From Gaiellales bacterium (GTDB lineage Bacteria; Actinomycetota; Thermoleophilia; Gaiellales; F1-60-MAGs149): a stretch of DNA of 15,344 nucleotides. The notes below the pieces were generated by a model, which was not told the origin of the DNA, searched no databases, and was given only the letters and a program-made list of their open reading frames with translations. Made by a program: the position numbers and the translations under genes. Numbering within the stretch: the stretch's first letter is position 1; the number at the start of each line of letters is the position of its first letter. This document shows positions 13,194 to 15,344 of the stretch, piece by piece. Location of the stretch: positions 1-15,344 of the forward strand of contig JAURLF010000174.1 in NCBI GenBank assembly GCA_030831375.1, read 5' to 3'.

Positions 13194-15335
13194 ATGGCCC
13201 GGACCGCGACCATGGGCTTCGTCGCCGACCGCGCGCTGCGCCCCGTCGACATCGCCGACGTCGAGCGCCGCGCGCGCCTTCTGCCCGGCGTCCTCAGCGT
13301 GCACCCGGGGCGCGGTGCCAGTCTCGTCGAGGTCGAATACGACCCCGACCAGCTGCGCGCCGAGCTCCTGCGCCTGCAGCTCGAGAGCCCCTACCTGCGC
13401 CTCGCCGGGCAGGACCCGGTCGGGGTGCGCCTGCGCCGCGCGCTCGCGCCGCGGCGGATCGCGCGCACCGCCTCGCTGCTCGCGCACGCCCCCAACCGCG
13501 TCGCCATCGGGTTCGTCGCGATCACGCTCGTGCTGCTCTTCGCCGGTCTCGCCGTGCAGCAGGTCTCGTTCGCTGCTGCCCTGCCGATCTGGCTCGCTGC
13601 GTTCATCTTCGGCGGCTGGTTCTCGCTGCGCACCACGCTCGGGTCGCTCAGCCGACGCAAGCTCGACGTCGACCTCCTGATGCTGATCGCCGCCGCCGGC
13701 GCCTACTCCGTGGAGGCCTTCTGGGAGGGCACGGTGCTGCTGTTCCTCTTCTCGCTCGGCAACGTGCTCGAGGAGTTCGCGCTCGGCCGCACCGAGGCGT
13801 CGATCCGCGCCCTGATGGACCTGCGGCCCGAGATCGTGCAGGTCAAGGATCCGGATGGCGGCGCGCGCGAGGTGCCGGCCGCCGACGTCGAGCCCGGCAT
13901 GGTCGCCGTCGTGCGGCCCGGCGACCGCATCCCCGTCGACGGCGTCGTGCACGCCGGCCGCTCGTCCGTCGACCAGTCGGCCATCACCGGCGAGTCCCTG
14001 CCCGTGCCCCGCGCCGAGGGCCAGGAGGTGCTCGCCGGCTCCGTCAACCTCGACGGCTACCTCGAGGTGCGCGTCGTCAAGCGCGCGGACGAGACCGTCC
14101 TCGCCAAGGTCATCGAGCTGGTGCGCGACGCGCGCGAGCAGCGCGCGCCCGCCCAGCGCATGCTCGACCGCTACCAGCCGATCTACGTGGTCGGCGTGCT
14201 CGGCCTGTCGGGCGGCGCGCTCGCCGTCCTGCTCCTGCTCGGGGAGTCCTTCTCCCAGGCCTTCCTGCAGGCGATGACCCTGCTCGTGGTCGCGTCGCCG
14301 TGCGCGCTCGTGATCTCCGTGCCCGCCACCATGCTGTCCGCGATCGCCGCCGGCGCCCGCCACGGCATCCTCGTCAAGGGCTCCGGCCCGATGGAGGGCA
14401 TCGCCGAGCTCCAGGCGATCGCCTTCGACAAGACCGGCACCCTCACCAAGGGACGCCCGAGCGTCGTCGGCATCGGCTCCGCCGACGGCACGCCCGAGCG
14501 CGACGTGCTCGCCCTCGCGGCCGCCGCGGAGAGCCGCAGCGAGCACCACCTCGCCGTCGCCATCGTCGCCGAGGCCGAGGAGCGGGGCGTCGCGATCCCC
14601 GTGCCCGGGGACTTCCGGGCCCGGGTCGGGCGCGGCGTGGAGGCGACCGTCGACGGTCGCTCCGTCCTCGTCGGCAACCTCGACTTCCTCGCCGAGCGGG
14701 GCATCCGCCCCGACGGCGCCCTCGAGCGCTTCCGCGACGGGCACCCGACCGCCACCGTCGTGGGCGTGGTCCGCGATCAGGCGCTGGTCGGGATGGTCGC
14801 CGTCGCCGACGAGCTGCGCCCCGAGGCGGCCGAGGCGATCCGCCGCCTCAAGGGCCTCGGCATCCGCACCGCGATGCTGTCCGGCGACCGTCAGGCCGTC
14901 GCCGACGCCGTCGCGGCCGAGATCGGCATCGACGACCCGCTCGGCGAGCTCCTGCCCGACCAGAAGGTCGAGCGCCTGCGGGTGCTGGCCGGCTCGGGCC
15001 GGATCGGGATGGTCGGCGACGGCGTCAACGACGCGCCCGCCCTCGCCATCGCCGACGTCGGCGTCGCGATGGGTGGCCGCGGCACCGACCAGGCGCTCGA
15101 GACCGCCGACGTCGTGCTGATGGCCGACCGCCTGCTCGACGTGCCCTACGCCGTCGAGCTCGCCCGCCGCATGCGCCGCGTCGTGCGCCAGAACCTCGTC
15201 TTCGCGAGCGCCGTGATCGTCACCCTCGCCGTCCTGACCCTGTTCGACAAGGTGCCGCTCCCGCTCGGCGTCTTCGGCCATGAGGGCTCCACGATCATCG
15301 TGACGATGAACGGTCTGCGGCTCCTGCGCCGCTAG
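13194..15335 (+). CDS. P1B-type heavy-metal ATPase, P1B-4-like (cobalt/ferrous iron/zinc exporter)
   Basis: Inner-membrane ATPase of 713 residues that exports metal ions. Seen in order: an N-terminal ~65-residue domain with HMA-like spacing but no cysteines; about eight membrane helices in total; actuator motif TGES (265-268); the metal-site SPC (Cys370) followed by ALVISVPA; phosphorylation motif DKTGT (Asp412); SEHHLA at 449-454, where most P1B pumps have SEHPLA; GDGVNDAP (from 608); and HEGS (696-699) in the last helix. SPC plus HEGS defines the P1B-4 group (CoaT, CtpD, PfeT relatives) that exports Co2+, Fe2+ or Zn2+. Cys370 is the only cysteine. Start: ATG 13194, with GTG 13191 in frame as an alternative. 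Whether iron, cobalt or zinc is the true substrate cannot be read here. Confidence 0.93.
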   Translation: MARTATMGFVADRALRPVDIADVERRARLLPGVLSVHPGRGASLVEVEYDPDQLRAELLRLQLESPYLRLAGQDPVGVRLRRALAPRRIARTASLLAHAPNRVAIGFVAITLVLLFAGLAVQQVSFAAALPIWLAAFIFGGWFSLRTTLGSLSRRKLDVDLLMLIAAAGAYSVEAFWEGTVLLFLFSLGNVLEEFALGRTEASIRALMDLRPEIVQVKDPDGGAREVPAADVEPGMVAVVRPGDRIPVDGVVHAGRSSVDQSAITGESLPVPRAEGQEVLAGSVNLDGYLEVRVVKRADETVLAKVIELVRDAREQRAPAQRMLDRYQPIYVVGVLGLSGGALAVLLLLGESFSQAFLQAMTLLVVASPCALVISVPATMLSAIAAGARHGILVKGSGPMEGIAELQAIAFDKTGTLTKGRPSVVGIGSADGTPERDVLALAAAAESRSEHHLAVAIVAEAEERGVAIPVPGDFRARVGRGVEATVDGRSVLVGNLDFLAERGIRPDGALERFRDGHPTATVVGVVRDQALVGMVAVADELRPEAAEAIRRLKGLGIRTAMLSGDRQAVADAVAAEIGIDDPLGELLPDQKVERLRVLAGSGRIGMVGDGVNDAPALAIADVGVAMGGRGTDQALETADVVLMADRLLDVPYAVELARRMRRVVRQNLVFASAVIVTLAVLTLFDKVPLPLGVFGHEGSTIIVTMNGLRLLRR

Positions 15336-15344
15336 GGCCTAGGA

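Noticed and set aside
13014..15281. 755-codon minus-strand open frame opposite the metal ATPase
   Set aside because: Asp/Glu/Gly/His-rich mirror of a GC-rich gene; the ATPase on the plus strand has all catalytic motifs.
1..15344. CRISPR arrays, tRNA/rRNA genes, transposases, toxin-antitoxin or phage genes
   Set aside because: I looked for spaced direct repeats, cloverleaf-like sequence and recognisable protein motifs of these classes and saw none.

Overview
The window is GC-rich (roughly 70% by eye) double-stranded DNA with tightly packed genes. The protein families, the many GTG starts, the apparent leaderless -10/start arrangements and a beta-carbonic anhydrase resembling mycobacterial Rv1284 point to an actinobacterium. 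A deep-branching group such as Thermoleophilia is my guess, not something shown. I see no tRNA, rRNA, CRISPR array, insertion sequence or phage gene, and no gene-free stretch longer than about 200 bases.

Left third (1-7056): an oligopeptide/dipeptide-type ABC importer locus on the minus strand. In transcription order it holds a substrate-binding lipoprotein (4312-2615), a DppB-like permease (2578-1604), a DppC-like permease (1607-657) and a DppD-like ATPase (660 to the left edge, cut by the window). The permease and ATPase genes overlap by ATGA. A second, paralogous binding lipoprotein (7056-5347) lies upstream on the same strand. It is separated from the operon by a plus-strand PHP-type phosphoesterase (4355-5350).

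Middle (7145-12106): valS and folC form a plus-strand pair (1-nt gap). They are followed by a 34-residue minus-strand membrane peptide, a plus-strand membrane protein with a four-CxxC zinc ribbon, and ndk (nucleoside diphosphate kinase). This is translation and nucleotide/folate housekeeping.

Right part (12110-15335): a minus-strand small membrane protein with an Asp-rich tail, then a plus-strand beta-carbonic anhydrase behind an AT-rich promoter island, then a P1B-4-type heavy-metal ATPase (SPC and HEGS motifs) ending 9 bases before the window edge.

The most interesting structure lies between genes. A perfect 13-bp inverted repeat puts the dppB Shine-Dalgarno in its loop and the AUG in its 3' arm. 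One 7-base sequence fits the -10 element of two divergent promoters. All three convergent gene junctions have stop codons overlapping or only 3 nt apart, and the right edge repeats the pattern. All six CTAG tetranucleotides I could find sit at stop codons or between genes. I did not find a clear new multi-gene system such as defence or secretion; the locus is mostly metabolic and transport genes with unusual compact regulatory architecture.
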